59,796 nucleotides of DNA from RUG626 sp051866775 (GCA_051866775.1 JBJDXR010000012.1:1-59796); one strand, 5' to 3'. Counted from the first letter of the stretch, positions 23,652 through 32,806 are shown. The notes: a model not told the origin generated them from the letters alone. A program made the numbers and translations.

Positions 23652-24107
23652 ATGGAACAAAATAAGAACAGAGCTCATGCGGCGCTGGAGAATAAGATAC
23701 GCGGTTACGCGGGGCTTATGAGAGAGCTTGAGCTTACCGGTATGGAGATAACCGAAAACGGCGTCACAGTCAGGCTTGAGCGCAACGTTTCCCAGATTGC
23801 CGTCCCGGCGGCAGTCCAGCATCAGCCTGCTCAGACGGCAGAGACTCAGCATGAAGCTCCCTCAAAGGGGGGAGAGTTCAGCTCCCCGATGGTGGGCGTT
23901 TTTTACTGCGCCCCTGCGGAGAACGCAAAGCCGTTTGTTAAGGTGGGGGACACCGTCCATAAGGGCGATGTGCTGTGCATAATTGAAGCTATGAAGCTGA
24001 TGAACGAGATAACCTCCGACAGGGATGGCGTTATCGAGGAGATCTGTGTCAGCAACGGTCAGGTGGTGGATTACGGCCACGTCCTGTTCCGTATAAGGGA
24101 GGCCTGA
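23652..24107 (+). CDS. accB: Biotin carboxyl carrier protein of acetyl-CoA carboxylase
   Basis: 151 residues. An N-terminal helical domain (about 1-45) and a Pro/Ala/Gln-rich flexible linker (about 45-75) precede the biotinyl domain. The biotinylated Lys is in CIIEAMKLMNEIT (about residue 117). It carries CO2 between AccC and the AccDA transferase. It starts 2 bases after fabF. The ORF could begin upstream inside fabF, but this ATG gives the family's N-terminus. Confidence 0.94.
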   Translation: MEQNKNRAHAALENKIRGYAGLMRELELTGMEITENGVTVRLERNVSQIAVPAAVQHQPAQTAETQHEAPSKGGEFSSPMVGVFYCAPAENAKPFVKVGDTVHKGDVLCIIEAMKLMNEITSDRDGVIEEICVSNGQVVDYGHVLFRIREA

Positions 24108-24109
24108 GC

Positions 24110-24535
24110 ATGGATCAGGAAGCTATTAAAAAGATACTGCCCCACAGAAACAGTATGCTGCTGGTGGATGAGTCTACCTTAGACGGGGATGTGGCAAGAG
24201 GAAAATATCACGTCCGTGGGGATGAGTGGTTCTTAGACGGGCATTTTCCGGGAAATCCGGTGGTGCCGGGAGTCATCCTGTGCGAGATACTGGCACAGTC
24301 CTCCTGCGTGCTGTTAAAGGATGTTATGACTGACGGAAAGCTTCCGCTTTACACGGGGCTTAATAACGTCAGGTTTAAAAACCCCGTAAGGCCCGGCGAT
24401 ACCTTTGAGACGGAGTGCCGCATTGTAAAGGCGAAGCCCCCCTTCTATTTTGCTGAGGGTAAGGGCTATGTTGGCGGAAAGCTCTGTGTAAAGGCGGAGT
24501 TTTCGTTTGCGGTCGTGGAAGCTTCGGGAGCGTGA
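24110..24535 (+). CDS. fabZ: 3-hydroxyacyl-ACP dehydratase
   Basis: Hotdog-fold dehydratase that makes trans-2-enoyl-ACP. 141 residues. The catalytic His is in DGHFPGNPVVPGVILCEILA (about residue 46) and the acidic partner Glu follows in the same motif. KKILPHRNSMLLVD is the usual N-terminus. It is packed between accB and accC with 2- and 3-base gaps. Confidence 0.95.
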   Translation: MDQEAIKKILPHRNSMLLVDESTLDGDVARGKYHVRGDEWFLDGHFPGNPVVPGVILCEILAQSSCVLLKDVMTDGKLPLYTGLNNVRFKNPVRPGDTFETECRIVKAKPPFYFAEGKGYVGGKLCVKAEFSFAVVEASGA

Positions 24536-24538
24536 CAG

Positions 24539-25840
24539 ATGTTTTCCAAAATACTGATTGCAAACAGGGGCGAGATCGCCGTAAGGATAATCCGCGCCTG
24601 TAAGGAGATGGGGATCTCCACTGTTGCCGTGTACTCCACGGCTGATTCAGACGCCCTGCATGTGGCACTGGCCGACGAGAGTTACTGCATTGGAAAAGCT
24701 GAGGCCTCTGACAGCTATTTGAATGAGGAGCGCATTATAAGCGCCGCGATATTGTCAGGTGCTCAGGCCATACATCCGGGCTATGGCTTTCTGTCGGAAA
24801 ATGCCCATTTTGCGGAGCTGTGCCTAAAAAACGGCATAGTGTTCATAGGCCCGTCGGTTGAAAACATGCGTGCTCTCTCCAGTAAGGAGGAGACGAAGCG
24901 CCGCATGAAGGAGGCCGGACTTCCCATAATCCCCGGAACACCGGTGCTCGCGACAGCTGAGGAGGCGGCAAAGGCCGCAGGGAAGATAGGTTATCCTGTT
25001 ATGCTGAAGGCCCGTTCCGGCGGCGGCGGGCGAGGGATACGTCTCGTCAGGGATGAATCGGAGCTTGAAAACGCCTTTTACTCAGCGGTAAGCGAGAGCG
25101 AGGCGGCCTTTGGCGACGGGGCCGTATATATGGAGAAGTACGTATTTCCCGCAAAGCACATTGAGATGCAGATAATTGCGGACGAGGATGGAAACGTCGT
25201 GTGCCTCGGGGAGCGGGACTGCTCTATACAGCACAATAACCAGAAGCTTATTGAGGAGTCGCCTTCTCCTGTTATAAGCAATAAGGCCAGAAATGACCTC
25301 ATAAAAAAGATAACAAGAGCCGTAAGGCAGATCGGATATGTGGGAGTTGGGACGCTGGAGTTCCTCTACAAGGATGGACAGTTCTATTTTATGGAGATGA
25401 ACGTCCGGCTACAGGTGGAGCACACCGTTACGGAGTCGCTGACGCAGATAGATCTGGTCAAGTGGCAGATACGTGTGGCCGCCGGCATACCCTTTGGGTA
25501 TGAGCAGGGAGATATAGACTTCCGCGGAGCGGCCATTGAGTGCCGAATAAACGCCCTGTCCCCGGGAAGGGTAAATTTCCTGCACGTGCCCGGCGGACCG
25601 TTTGTGCGCTTTGACACATATCTTGTCACGGGATTTAACGTCTCGCCGTACTACGATTCCCTTCTGGGTAAGCTCATCGTCTATGCAGGTACGCGTGAGG
25701 AGGCCATCCGTAAGATGCAGGCGGCTCTGTGCGAGCTTGTAATTGAAGGCGTGCCTAATAACGTGGAGGAGCAGATAGATATAGTTAACGATGCGCGCTT
25801 CAAGAACGGAAGCTATGATCTCGCGTTCTTTTTAAAGTGA
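24539..25840 (+). CDS. accC: Biotin carboxylase subunit of acetyl-CoA carboxylase
   Basis: ATP-grasp enzyme that carboxylates biotin on AccB with bicarbonate. 433 residues, slightly under the usual 445-450. KILIANRGEIAVRIIRACKE opens the protein; ATP-binding glycine loop KARSGGGGRGIRLVRDE near 160-176; EKYVFPAKHIEMQI; RDCSIQHNNQKLIEESP; catalytic FYFMEMNVRLQVEHTVTE near 282-299. The last segment is the C-terminal barrel typical of BC. It is translated from a start directly after fabZ. Confidence 0.96.
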   Translation: MFSKILIANRGEIAVRIIRACKEMGISTVAVYSTADSDALHVALADESYCIGKAEASDSYLNEERIISAAILSGAQAIHPGYGFLSENAHFAELCLKNGIVFIGPSVENMRALSSKEETKRRMKEAGLPIIPGTPVLATAEEAAKAAGKIGYPVMLKARSGGGGRGIRLVRDESELENAFYSAVSESEAAFGDGAVYMEKYVFPAKHIEMQIIADEDGNVVCLGERDCSIQHNNQKLIEESPSPVISNKARNDLIKKITRAVRQIGYVGVGTLEFLYKDGQFYFMEMNVRLQVEHTVTESLTQIDLVKWQIRVAAGIPFGYEQGDIDFRGAAIECRINALSPGRVNFLHVPGGPFVRFDTYLVTGFNVSPYYDSLLGKLIVYAGTREEAIRKMQAALCELVIEGVPNNVEEQIDIVNDARFKNGSYDLAFFLK

Positions 25841-25849
25841 GGTGCCAAT

Positions 25850-26719
25850 ATGCCATTTATAGAATTTCTGTTTAAACCGAAAAACGAGCTTGAAAAAGGC
25901 GGCCGCCAATCCGCGCAGGTTATAACACCGGACGAAAACGAGCCTACGAAGCCCTGCCCCAACTGCCGCAAGCCGGTGCCGCTGAGCCAGCTCTGGGCAA
26001 ACAATAACACCTGTGAGTGCGGTTACCACTTCCGTATGAACGCACGTCAGCGCATAAACTTTATAGCAGATGCCGACACGTTCGAGGAATGGGACGAGGC
26101 GGTAGTTTCCAGAGACGTTCTGGACTTCCCCGGATATGTAAACAAGCTGGAAACCACAAGGAATGCCTGCGGAGAGAAAGAGGCCGTTATCTGCGGAAAA
26201 GCGAAGATAGGCGGAGAGGCCTGCTGCCTCTTCGTTATGGAGCCGTATTTTATGATGGGCAGCATGGGTACCGCCGTCGGGGAGAAAATCACCCGCACCT
26301 TTGAGAGAGCCTCGGAGCTGGGGCTTCCCGTAGTCGGCTATACTGTCTCCGGCGGGGCGAGAATGCAGGAGGGTATACTGTCCCTCATGCAGATGGCCAA
26401 GACCAGCGGGGCGGTGAAGCGCCATGGTGACATGGGGCTTTTATATATCACCGTTCTCACCGATCCCACCACCGGCGGCGTCACAGCCAGCTTCGCAATG
26501 GAGGGTGACATCATCCTTGCAGAGCCCGGGGCAATGATCGGTTTTGCCGGGGCGAGGGTCATCGAACAGACCACAAGAAAGAAGCTCCCTGCGGGATTTC
26601 AGCGCGCGGAGTTCCTGTTAGAGCATGGATTTGTGGACGCCATAGTCCCAAGAAGCGAACAAAAGGAGACTATAGCGCGGCTTCTTAAAATGCATTCGGG
26701 AGGTGTGGCAAATGGCTAA
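25850..26719 (+). CDS. accD: Acetyl-CoA carboxylase carboxyltransferase subunit beta
   Basis: With AccA transfers carboxyl from biotin to acetyl-CoA. 289 residues. The N-terminal zinc ribbon begins CPNC (about residue 35). The second half reads TCECGYH, that is C-x-C where most AccD proteins have C-x-x-C. The crotonase-like core has MGSMGTAVGEKITR, YTVSGGARMQEGILSL, LLYITVLTDPTTGGVTASFA and AEPGAMIGFAGARVIEQT, the usual oxyanion-forming glycines. It overlaps accA by 8 bases, consistent with stoichiometric synthesis. Confidence 0.95.
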   Translation: MPFIEFLFKPKNELEKGGRQSAQVITPDENEPTKPCPNCRKPVPLSQLWANNNTCECGYHFRMNARQRINFIADADTFEEWDEAVVSRDVLDFPGYVNKLETTRNACGEKEAVICGKAKIGGEACCLFVMEPYFMMGSMGTAVGEKITRTFERASELGLPVVGYTVSGGARMQEGILSLMQMAKTSGAVKRHGDMGLLYITVLTDPTTGGVTASFAMEGDIILAEPGAMIGFAGARVIEQTTRKKLPAGFQRAEFLLEHGFVDAIVPRSEQKETIARLLKMHSGGVANG

Positions 26720-27524
26720 AGCACCGCAGAGCGCATATGACAGGGTAAAGCTGGCCCGTCAGAACGGCCGTCCCACCGGCAGCGACTATATAGAGCATAT
26801 GTTCACAGATTTTATCGAGCTTCACGGCGACCGGCGCTATTCAGACGACACTGCCATAATCGGCGGCATCGGGTATCTTGACGACAGGCCGGTGACGGTT
26901 ATAGCCATCGAAAAAGGCAGAAACCCCAAGGAGCGCATAGCCCATAACTTTGGCGCCCCTCATCCGGAGGGATACAGGAAAGCTCTTAGGCTTATGAAGC
27001 AGGCGGAGAAGTTTAAACGGCCGGTGATCTGCTTTGTTGACACCTCCGGGGCTTACTGCGGCATCGGTGCGGAGGAGCGCGGCCAAGGACAGGCGATAGC
27101 TGAGAATATGATGGAGATGATGGGCCTTAAGACGCCGATCATATCCATCCTTATCGGCGAAGGGGGCAGCGGCGGCGCTTTGGCGCTGTCGGTGGCGGAC
27201 AGGGTCTGGATGCTTGAAAACTCCATCTATTCCGTGATATCTCCTGAGGGATGTGCCAGCATACTTTGGAAGGACTCTGGAAGGGCCGAGGATGCCGCAA
27301 ACAGCTTAAAGCTTACGGCGGCTGACGCGCTGAGTATGTCTGTCGTAGAGCAGATAATCCCGGAGAACGACATCGGCAAGGATGTGTTTTATGACAAGCT
27401 TCAGGCTATGATATCACGTGAGCTGAGGGCGCTTGGGGCGATGAGCGTTGACGAGCTTACTGAAAAACGTTACGGCAGATTCCGCAGGCTTGGTACCCCG
27501 GATCCGGATATGAAAGGACTTTGA
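26712..27524 (+). CDS. accA: Acetyl-CoA carboxylase carboxyltransferase subunit alpha
   Basis: 270 residues, shorter than the roughly 310-320 of enterobacteria, as is common in Clostridia. RQNGRPTGSDYIEHMFTDFI, FIELHGDRRYSDDTAIIGGI, KERIAHNFGAPHPEGYRKAL, ICFVDTSGAYCGIGAEERGQ, ISILIGEGGSGGALALSVAD and SVISPEGCASILWKD are family signatures, including the oxyanion-hole glycines. Starts at ATG 26712 inside accD with GGGAGGTG upstream. Confidence 0.95.
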   Translation: MAKAPQSAYDRVKLARQNGRPTGSDYIEHMFTDFIELHGDRRYSDDTAIIGGIGYLDDRPVTVIAIEKGRNPKERIAHNFGAPHPEGYRKALRLMKQAEKFKRPVICFVDTSGAYCGIGAEERGQGQAIAENMMEMMGLKTPIISILIGEGGSGGALALSVADRVWMLENSIYSVISPEGCASILWKDSGRAEDAANSLKLTAADALSMSVVEQIIPENDIGKDVFYDKLQAMISRELRALGAMSVDELTEKRYGRFRRLGTPDPDMKGL

Positions 27525-27529
27525 TATTA

Positions 27530-27964
27530 ATGCAGTTTATGCCGGAGCCATATTCAAGGCGCGTTTATTATTACGAGACTGACAACATGGGAATAGTCCA
27601 CCATGCCAACTACATCCGCTGGATGGAGGAGGCGCGTATGGATTTCATGCGCAAAATCGGGTATGTCTACACCGATATGGAGGCAGACGGCATAATCATG
27701 CCGGTTACCGGAGTGTCCTGCAGATATATACATTCCATGCACTTTGACGATGTTTTCAGCATAACGGTAAAGATGACTAAGTTCAGCGGCGTAAGGCTAA
27801 GCTTAAGCTATCAGATATTCAGCGTTACGGACGGGATCCTTGCCGCTGAGGGGGAGAGCAGCCACTGCTTCCTTGATGCGAAGAGCCGTTTCCCGGTGAA
27901 CTTGAAAAAATACTGCGCCGGATTTTGCGAAAAGGCACTGGAACTGACGCAGAATAACGAGTGA
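27530..27964 (+). CDS. Acyl-CoA/acyl-ACP thioesterase, YbgC/4HBT type
   Basis: 144-residue hotdog thioesterase. The catalytic Asp region YYYETDNMGIVHHANYIRWM, then EEARMDFMRKIG, is the YbgC-type signature. The C-terminal half has HSMHFDDVFSITVKMTKF and LAAEGESSHCFLD. It is the last gene of the fatty acid operon, which suggests a role in releasing or proofreading acyl chains, but the true substrate is unknown. The start is the ATG at 27530, 5 bases after the accA stop; an ATG at 27539 is also possible. Confidence 0.88.
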   Translation: MQFMPEPYSRRVYYYETDNMGIVHHANYIRWMEEARMDFMRKIGYVYTDMEADGIIMPVTGVSCRYIHSMHFDDVFSITVKMTKFSGVRLSLSYQIFSVTDGILAAEGESSHCFLDAKSRFPVNLKKYCAGFCEKALELTQNNE

Positions 27965-28063
27965 TCGTTGCTGTAGGGATAAGATAGATCAGGACATACT
28001 GTCCGGCTATGATGTTTTTTAAAGGCCACGCAGCATCTGGAGCAATTTAATTACAGGTATAAA

Positions 28064-28097
28064 AATAACGGAACGCCGTGTATGGCGTTCCGTTATT
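28064..28097 (+). terminator. Bidirectional terminator of the fatty acid operon
   Basis: Perfect 14-bp inverted repeat: AATAACGGAACGCC (28064-28077) and GGCGTTCCGTTATT (28084-28097), between the converging thioesterase and fakA genes. Confidence 0.82.
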
Positions 28098-28141
28098 GCA
28101 TCCGTTTATTGACTTATATAAATTTTGCGCCGGATTTTGCT

Positions 28142-29809
28142 TTATTCCGCGGATATCATGTAGTAATATACCGGCTGGCCGCCGTTAATGAGGGTGGTAT
28201 CCGCATCCGGGAAGTCGGAGGAAAGCTTTTCCTCAACCGCGATGGCGGCGGATTCGTTTACATCCTCGCCGTAAAATACGGTGAGCACCTCCGGGTCAAA
28301 TTCACGAATGGCCTCGGACACGCGGGCGATGAGCTGGGAAAGGTCACTTGTGCTTGCAAGCAGGGTGTTCTCAAGAAGTGCCAGATACTCACCCGCATGG
28401 ATAGGAGTTCCGTCAAATTCTGAGTCCCGGGCGGCGTAAGTGACCAGAGCTGTGTGTACAGTTGAGCACGCATCCGTCATCACATCTGCCAGCTCCTCGG
28501 CATTTAGGCTGTCGTCAAAGCAGACCAGGGCGGAGATGCCCTGAGGCACAGTTTTGGAGGGGATCACTACAACGTTTTTATCGGTAAGGTTGTCGCACTG
28601 CTGAGCGGCCATTATTATGTTTTTGTTGTTCGGAAGGACAAAGACGGTCTCAGCGGGCACTGACTGCACAGCCCTGAGTATGTCCTCGGTCGACGGGTTC
28701 ATGGTCTGGCCGCCGGTAACAAGGGCGTCGACGCCCAGGTTCTTAAAGACATCCTGCATACCCTCTCCCGCGCAGACGGCCACAACACCGTACTTCTTCT
28801 CGGGGGCGGCATAAACATGGGTGGAGTGGTCCTCATCATCATTGTCAAGCTCATCCGCGCTGTGGGTCTTTCTTCCGGCTGCCATATCCTCGTACTGAAG
28901 GCGCATATTCTCCACCTTGGCAAGCTCCAGGGTGCCGTATTTCTGCGCTTCAGCAAGAGCTGCGCCGGGCATATCGGTGTGGACGTGGACCTTAAAGGCG
29001 GTGTCGTCCTCTCCGATGACCAGGCTGTCACCTATGCTGTTTAAGTAAGATTGAAGCGGCTTGAGGGATTTGTTTGTGGTTTTGCGCACGATAAAGACGG
29101 TATCAAACGTGAAGGTGATGTCCTCATCCGTAAGGGAGGCAAAATCCGCCTTGTCATGATGTGCCTGAGGATCATCCTCACTGCGCTCCACGGGGTTGCC
29201 TTCTATAGCGGCGAGCATACCGCGGAGAATATATAAGTAACCCTTTCCGCCCGCGTCGATAACTCCAGCCTTTTTAAGGACGGGGTTTTGATTTATGGTA
29301 TCTGCCAAAGCCTCGTCGCCCACTGCGAGAAGCTTTTCCATCATAGCTTCAAAGTCATCCAAAGTCTCCGCCTCCTGAGTGGCGGCGTCGGCAACGAGCC
29401 GTGAAACGGTGAGAATAGTGCCCTCAGTTGGACGCATTACCGCCTTGTAGGCAACAGCCACGCCCTCCGCCAGCGCCTCGGCAAACTCAAAGGTTCCTAT
29501 GGAGTCCTTATCCCTAAGAGCTTTTGACATACCGCGGAAGAGAAGCGACAATATTACGCCGGAGTTGCCTCTTGCACCGCGAAGAAGCGCGCTGGCCACA
29601 ATGTCACAGCAGGCACCGACGGTGTCGGTAATGCCGGTATTTAACGCGGTGACTCCGGAATTGAGCGTAAGGCTCATATTTGTGCCGGTATCGCCATCCG
29701 GTACGGGGAAAACGTTCAGCTCATTTATCTGCTGCTTATTCTGCTCTAAGAGAGCAGCACCGCTTGCTATCATGCTTTTAAAAAGCGGCGCATCTATCGT
29801 TTGTATCAA
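28142..29809 (-). CDS. fakA: Fatty acid kinase catalytic subunit (DAK2 domain, FakA/YloV)
   Basis: 555 residues. The N-terminal DAK2 kinase domain has NVFPVPDGDTGTNMSLTLNS (Mg-ATP binding, about 30-50) and LRGARGNSGVILSLLFRG (about 75-92). The middle and C-terminal domains (about 250-555) contain the FakB-interacting DegV-like part with VAVCAGEGMQDVFKNLGVDA and LPNNKNIIMAAQQ. FakA phosphorylates fatty acids bound to FakB. With the FakB-like DegV protein at 18551 it brackets the FASII operon. It follows the Asp23 gene by 15 bases on the minus strand, a conserved pair. Confidence 0.94.
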   Translation of the reverse strand: MIQTIDAPLFKSMIASGAALLEQNKQQINELNVFPVPDGDTGTNMSLTLNSGVTALNTGITDTVGACCDIVASALLRGARGNSGVILSLLFRGMSKALRDKDSIGTFEFAEALAEGVAVAYKAVMRPTEGTILTVSRLVADAATQEAETLDDFEAMMEKLLAVGDEALADTINQNPVLKKAGVIDAGGKGYLYILRGMLAAIEGNPVERSEDDPQAHHDKADFASLTDEDITFTFDTVFIVRKTTNKSLKPLQSYLNSIGDSLVIGEDDTAFKVHVHTDMPGAALAEAQKYGTLELAKVENMRLQYEDMAAGRKTHSADELDNDDEDHSTHVYAAPEKKYGVVAVCAGEGMQDVFKNLGVDALVTGGQTMNPSTEDILRAVQSVPAETVFVLPNNKNIIMAAQQCDNLTDKNVVVIPSKTVPQGISALVCFDDSLNAEELADVMTDACSTVHTALVTYAARDSEFDGTPIHAGEYLALLENTLLASTSDLSQLIARVSEAIREFDPEVLTVFYGEDVNESAAIAVEEKLSSDFPDADTTLINGGQPVYYYMISAE

Positions 29810-29824
29810 GGTTTCAGTCCTCCA

Positions 29825-30178
29825 TCAGTCAAGACTTATAGAATCTACAAAAACATCGACGCTCTTAACATCAACGCCGGTGGCCTCAGTCACTTTATAC
29901 ATGACCTCACTAATTATGCTGCTGCAGAGAACGGGTATGTTAACGCCCTGATCCACAACAATATGAAGTTCTATAAGGACATATGGACCTTCACCATAGG
30001 TGACATACACGCCTTTTCCCATGGATTCGCGCTTCAGCAGATGAACCAGACCGTCGGAGACGGAGCGCTTAGCCATCCCCTTGACGCCGAAGCAGCTTGT
30101 TGCGGCGTCGCCCACTAAAGTTGTGAAGACCTCAGGGGCAAGAGCGATGTAGCCACGGTTGGTTTGAAATTTAACCAT
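29825..30178 (-). CDS. Asp23/Gls24 family envelope stress protein (YloU type)
   Basis: 117 residues. GYIALAPEVFTTLVGDAATS at the start and GVKGMAKR, then LIELHIVVDQGVNIPVLCSS and VTEATGVDVKSVDVFVDSIS are the Asp23 signatures. Members are linked with cell-envelope homeostasis; YloU is regularly paired with YloV/FakA, as here. AGGAG stands 8 bases before the ATG. Confidence 0.92.
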   Translation of the reverse strand: MVKFQTNRGYIALAPEVFTTLVGDAATSCFGVKGMAKRSVSDGLVHLLKRESMGKGVYVTYGEGPYVLIELHIVVDQGVNIPVLCSSIISEVMYKVTEATGVDVKSVDVFVDSISLD

Positions 30179-30457
30179 AGAATTACACTCCTAATCATTA
30201 TACACAGAAAAAACCGGTATCAGGGTCGCGAACAATGCCGGAGAAAACTTGGACACTATTATATGGATGTCCGCAGCTTTTAATAATTATAATATAATTA
30301 TTCATGAACTACAAGATATTATTTGCACGTTTTTGCCTGAATCTGTACAATTTGAAAAAATATACGGCCTTTTTTTCGCTGGATGGTGCTGTGCGGCGGA
30401 CTTTTACGGCCTGCAGGCCGATCGGGGGTTATGTTTATAAAAAATATAGGAGTTCTA
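30179..30457. other. AT-rich intergenic region with palindrome
   Basis: Divergent gap between the Asp23 gene and hppA. It holds a perfect AT-only inverted repeat, AATAATTATA (30282-30291) and TATAATTATT (30293-30302). A minus-strand TATAAT lies just before the Asp23 gene. Short open frames here have no ribosome site or recognisable product. Confidence 0.4.
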
Positions 30458-30486
30458 TTGACTTGAAAAAAATGCTATTATATAAT
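30458..30486 (+). promoter_or_regulatory. Promoter of hppA
   Basis: TTGACT (30458-30463), 17 bases, TATAAT (30481-30486). A palindrome TTAAAAAATATTTTTTAA follows in the leader near 30532-30549. Confidence 0.65.
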
Positions 30487-30566
30487 AAAATAAGGGAAAA
30501 ATGGTTCGGCATTGTCGGATCGCTTTGTGTTTAAAAAATATTTTTTAAGTATAGGAGGAAGCTTCA

Positions 30567-32741
30567 GTGACGGTGTTGATTCTATTAGTTTTTGCCGCTG
30601 TATTGGCGCTGGCTTTCGCAATGTTTAACTTTTTAAGCGTCAAAAAGCTTGAAGAGGGTACACCTTTAATGCAGAAGATAGCCGCGGCGATCCGTGTAGG
30701 CGCAAACGCATTTATACGGTACGAGTATAAGGTGCTGGCCATAGTCGTGGTTATTGTGGCCGTGTGCGTGTGGCTTGCACTAGAGTGGTACGTGGCACTT
30801 GCGCTCTTAGTTGGAGCGGTGATGAGCGCCTGCGCGGGCTTTATCGGAATGAAGATAGCCACCTACGCAAACGTGCGCGTTACAAATGAGGCACGCAGGA
30901 CCAAAAATCTCGGCAAGACCCTGAAGGTGGCTTTTCGGGGCGGTTCCGTAATGGGGCTTTGTGTGGGCGGATTTGCCCTTCTGGGACTGTTCATCATGTA
31001 TCTCGTGTTTGGAGTGGGGCTTAAGTGGCTGGATATTACCGAGGGGACCAAGTCCTGGCTCACCGGCATCACTCTGCTTCCCTTCCCGAACCTTATAACA
31101 GGCTACTCCCTCGGCTGCTCGCTGGTCGCAATGTTCAACCGCGTGGGCGGGGGCATATACACCAAGGCGGCGGATATGGGCGCCGATCTCGTTGGAAAGA
31201 CCGAGGCCCACATCCCTGAGGACGATCCCCGCAACCCGGCTACGATTGCAGACAACGTAGGGGATAACGTGGGCGACGTGGCCGGACTTGGCTCCGACCT
31301 TCTTGAGAGCTATGTAGCTTCTATTGTCTCCGCCGTAGTGCTTGCGTATAATCTGGTACTTGCGGGAGCGGATATCTCAGCGGAGCTTCTCAGAAAGCTC
31401 TATCTGTTCCCAATAGCCTTTGCGGCTATCGGGCTTATCGCCTGCTGCATCGGTATCGCGTGGCTCCTTATAAAGGATCTTTCCAAGACGAAGAACGTCC
31501 ACGGCATGCTGAATGGATCCACATGGGTATCCGCCGGGATCACGCTTATAGGCGGATTTGTGGTGTCGAGCTTGCTCTTTAAGGGTACTGATCTTTCCGG
31601 CGCCGGTTTTAAACTGGGCTATATATCCCCTTGGATCGGTGCGGCGATCGGCGTGGTCGCAGGCGTGGTCATCGGCATGATCGCAGAATACTATACCAGC
31701 GCGGATTACGACCCGACCAAGCGTTTGGCCGACGCCTCAAAGGAAGGCCCAGCTCTTACGATAACCAGCGGGCTTGCACTTGGTATGAAGTCCTGTATGC
31801 TGCCCTGCATAGTACTGGGCGCGGGAATAATCATTGCCTACTATATATCCGGACTCTACGGCGTGGCTATGTCGGCAATGGGTATGCTGTCATTTGTTAC
31901 CGCAACCGTCTCAGTCGACACCTACGGACCCATATCGGATAACGCGGGAGGCATCGCCGAGATGAGCAAGCTTGATCCGGGCGTTCGTGAGATAACCGAT
32001 ACGCTGGACTCCGTGGGCAATACCACCGCCGCCATAGGCAAGGGCTTTGCCATTGGTTCCGGTGCGCTGGCGGCGCTGTCGCTGATGATAAGCTATATGT
32101 ACTCCTATGGAAATGAGCTGGAGGCAAATCTCCTGCCGGTTCTTAATATCATTAACCCCATGACACTCGCCGGGGCCATTGTTGGCGGAGCGCTGCCCTT
32201 TATGTTCTCCGGCATGCTCATAGATGCTGTGGCAAAGGCTGCCCGAAAGATGGTTGACGAGGTGAGACGCCAGTTTTCAGAGCATCCGGCGATCCTCACA
32301 GGCAAGGAGGACCCGGACTACGAAACCTGTATAGGTATCTCCTCCAAGGGCGCCATCGGGGAGATGAAGGTCCCCGCGATTCTTGCGGTTGTTGTTCCTG
32401 TGGTCTGCGGCTTCCTTTTTGGGCCGGAGTTCGTTGGAGGGGTGCTCATAGGCTCTACAGTATGTGCGATTATGATCGCCATCTTCACCGGAAATGCCGG
32501 AGGAGCATGGGATAACGGCAAGAAATATATAGAGCAGGGCGGTGTTGAGGGGGCCTCCAAGGGCTCGCCGGCCCATGACGCGGCAGTCGTGGGGGATACC
32601 GTCGGAGATCCTCTTAAGGACACTGTCGGTCCCTGTATGGATATTTTCATCAAGATAATGTCAACCGTCTCTCTTGTCGCTGTATCCGTATTCAGCGAGT
32701 ACAATGTCTGGAGCTGGATATCCTCACTTCTGTCCAAGTAA
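30567..32741 (+). CDS. hppA: Ion-translocating membrane pyrophosphatase (K+-dependent type)
   Basis: Polytopic membrane enzyme that pumps H+ or Na+ using pyrophosphate hydrolysis. 724 residues. GTG start after AGGAGGAA. Substrate motifs are intact: KAADMGADLVGKTEAHIPED (about 200), DPRNPATIADNVGDNVGDVA (about 220-240), VDTYGPISDNAGGIAEM and GDTVGDPLKDTVGP near the C-terminus. In the segment GNTTAAIGKGFAIG the position known to be Lys in K+-independent enzymes is Ala, so K+ dependence is expected. Whether the pumped ion is Na+ or H+ is not decidable by eye. It has its own promoter and terminator. Confidence 0.96.
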   Translation: MTVLILLVFAAVLALAFAMFNFLSVKKLEEGTPLMQKIAAAIRVGANAFIRYEYKVLAIVVVIVAVCVWLALEWYVALALLVGAVMSACAGFIGMKIATYANVRVTNEARRTKNLGKTLKVAFRGGSVMGLCVGGFALLGLFIMYLVFGVGLKWLDITEGTKSWLTGITLLPFPNLITGYSLGCSLVAMFNRVGGGIYTKAADMGADLVGKTEAHIPEDDPRNPATIADNVGDNVGDVAGLGSDLLESYVASIVSAVVLAYNLVLAGADISAELLRKLYLFPIAFAAIGLIACCIGIAWLLIKDLSKTKNVHGMLNGSTWVSAGITLIGGFVVSSLLFKGTDLSGAGFKLGYISPWIGAAIGVVAGVVIGMIAEYYTSADYDPTKRLADASKEGPALTITSGLALGMKSCMLPCIVLGAGIIIAYYISGLYGVAMSAMGMLSFVTATVSVDTYGPISDNAGGIAEMSKLDPGVREITDTLDSVGNTTAAIGKGFAIGSGALAALSLMISYMYSYGNELEANLLPVLNIINPMTLAGAIVGGALPFMFSGMLIDAVAKAARKMVDEVRRQFSEHPAILTGKEDPDYETCIGISSKGAIGEMKVPAILAVVVPVVCGFLFGPEFVGGVLIGSTVCAIMIAIFTGNAGGAWDNGKKYIEQGGVEGASKGSPAHDAAVVGDTVGDPLKDTVGPCMDIFIKIMSTVSLVAVSVFSEYNVWSWISSLLSK

Positions 32742-32746
32742 GCTTT

Positions 32747-32776
32747 AAAAGGCGGGGAAGCTTCCCCGCCTTTTTC
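32747..32776 (+). terminator. Terminator after hppA
   Basis: Stem AAAAGGCGGGG (32747-32757) / CCCCGCCTTTT (32764-32774) with loop AAGCTT, followed by T. Confidence 0.85.
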
Positions 32777-32806
32777 TTAGTTTTCGATTTGTTAATATAA
32801 AAAGTA

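Noticed and set aside
30249..30534. Short plus-strand frames in the hppA upstream region
   Set aside because: They overlap the hppA promoter, lack ribosome sites and have AT-driven composition.
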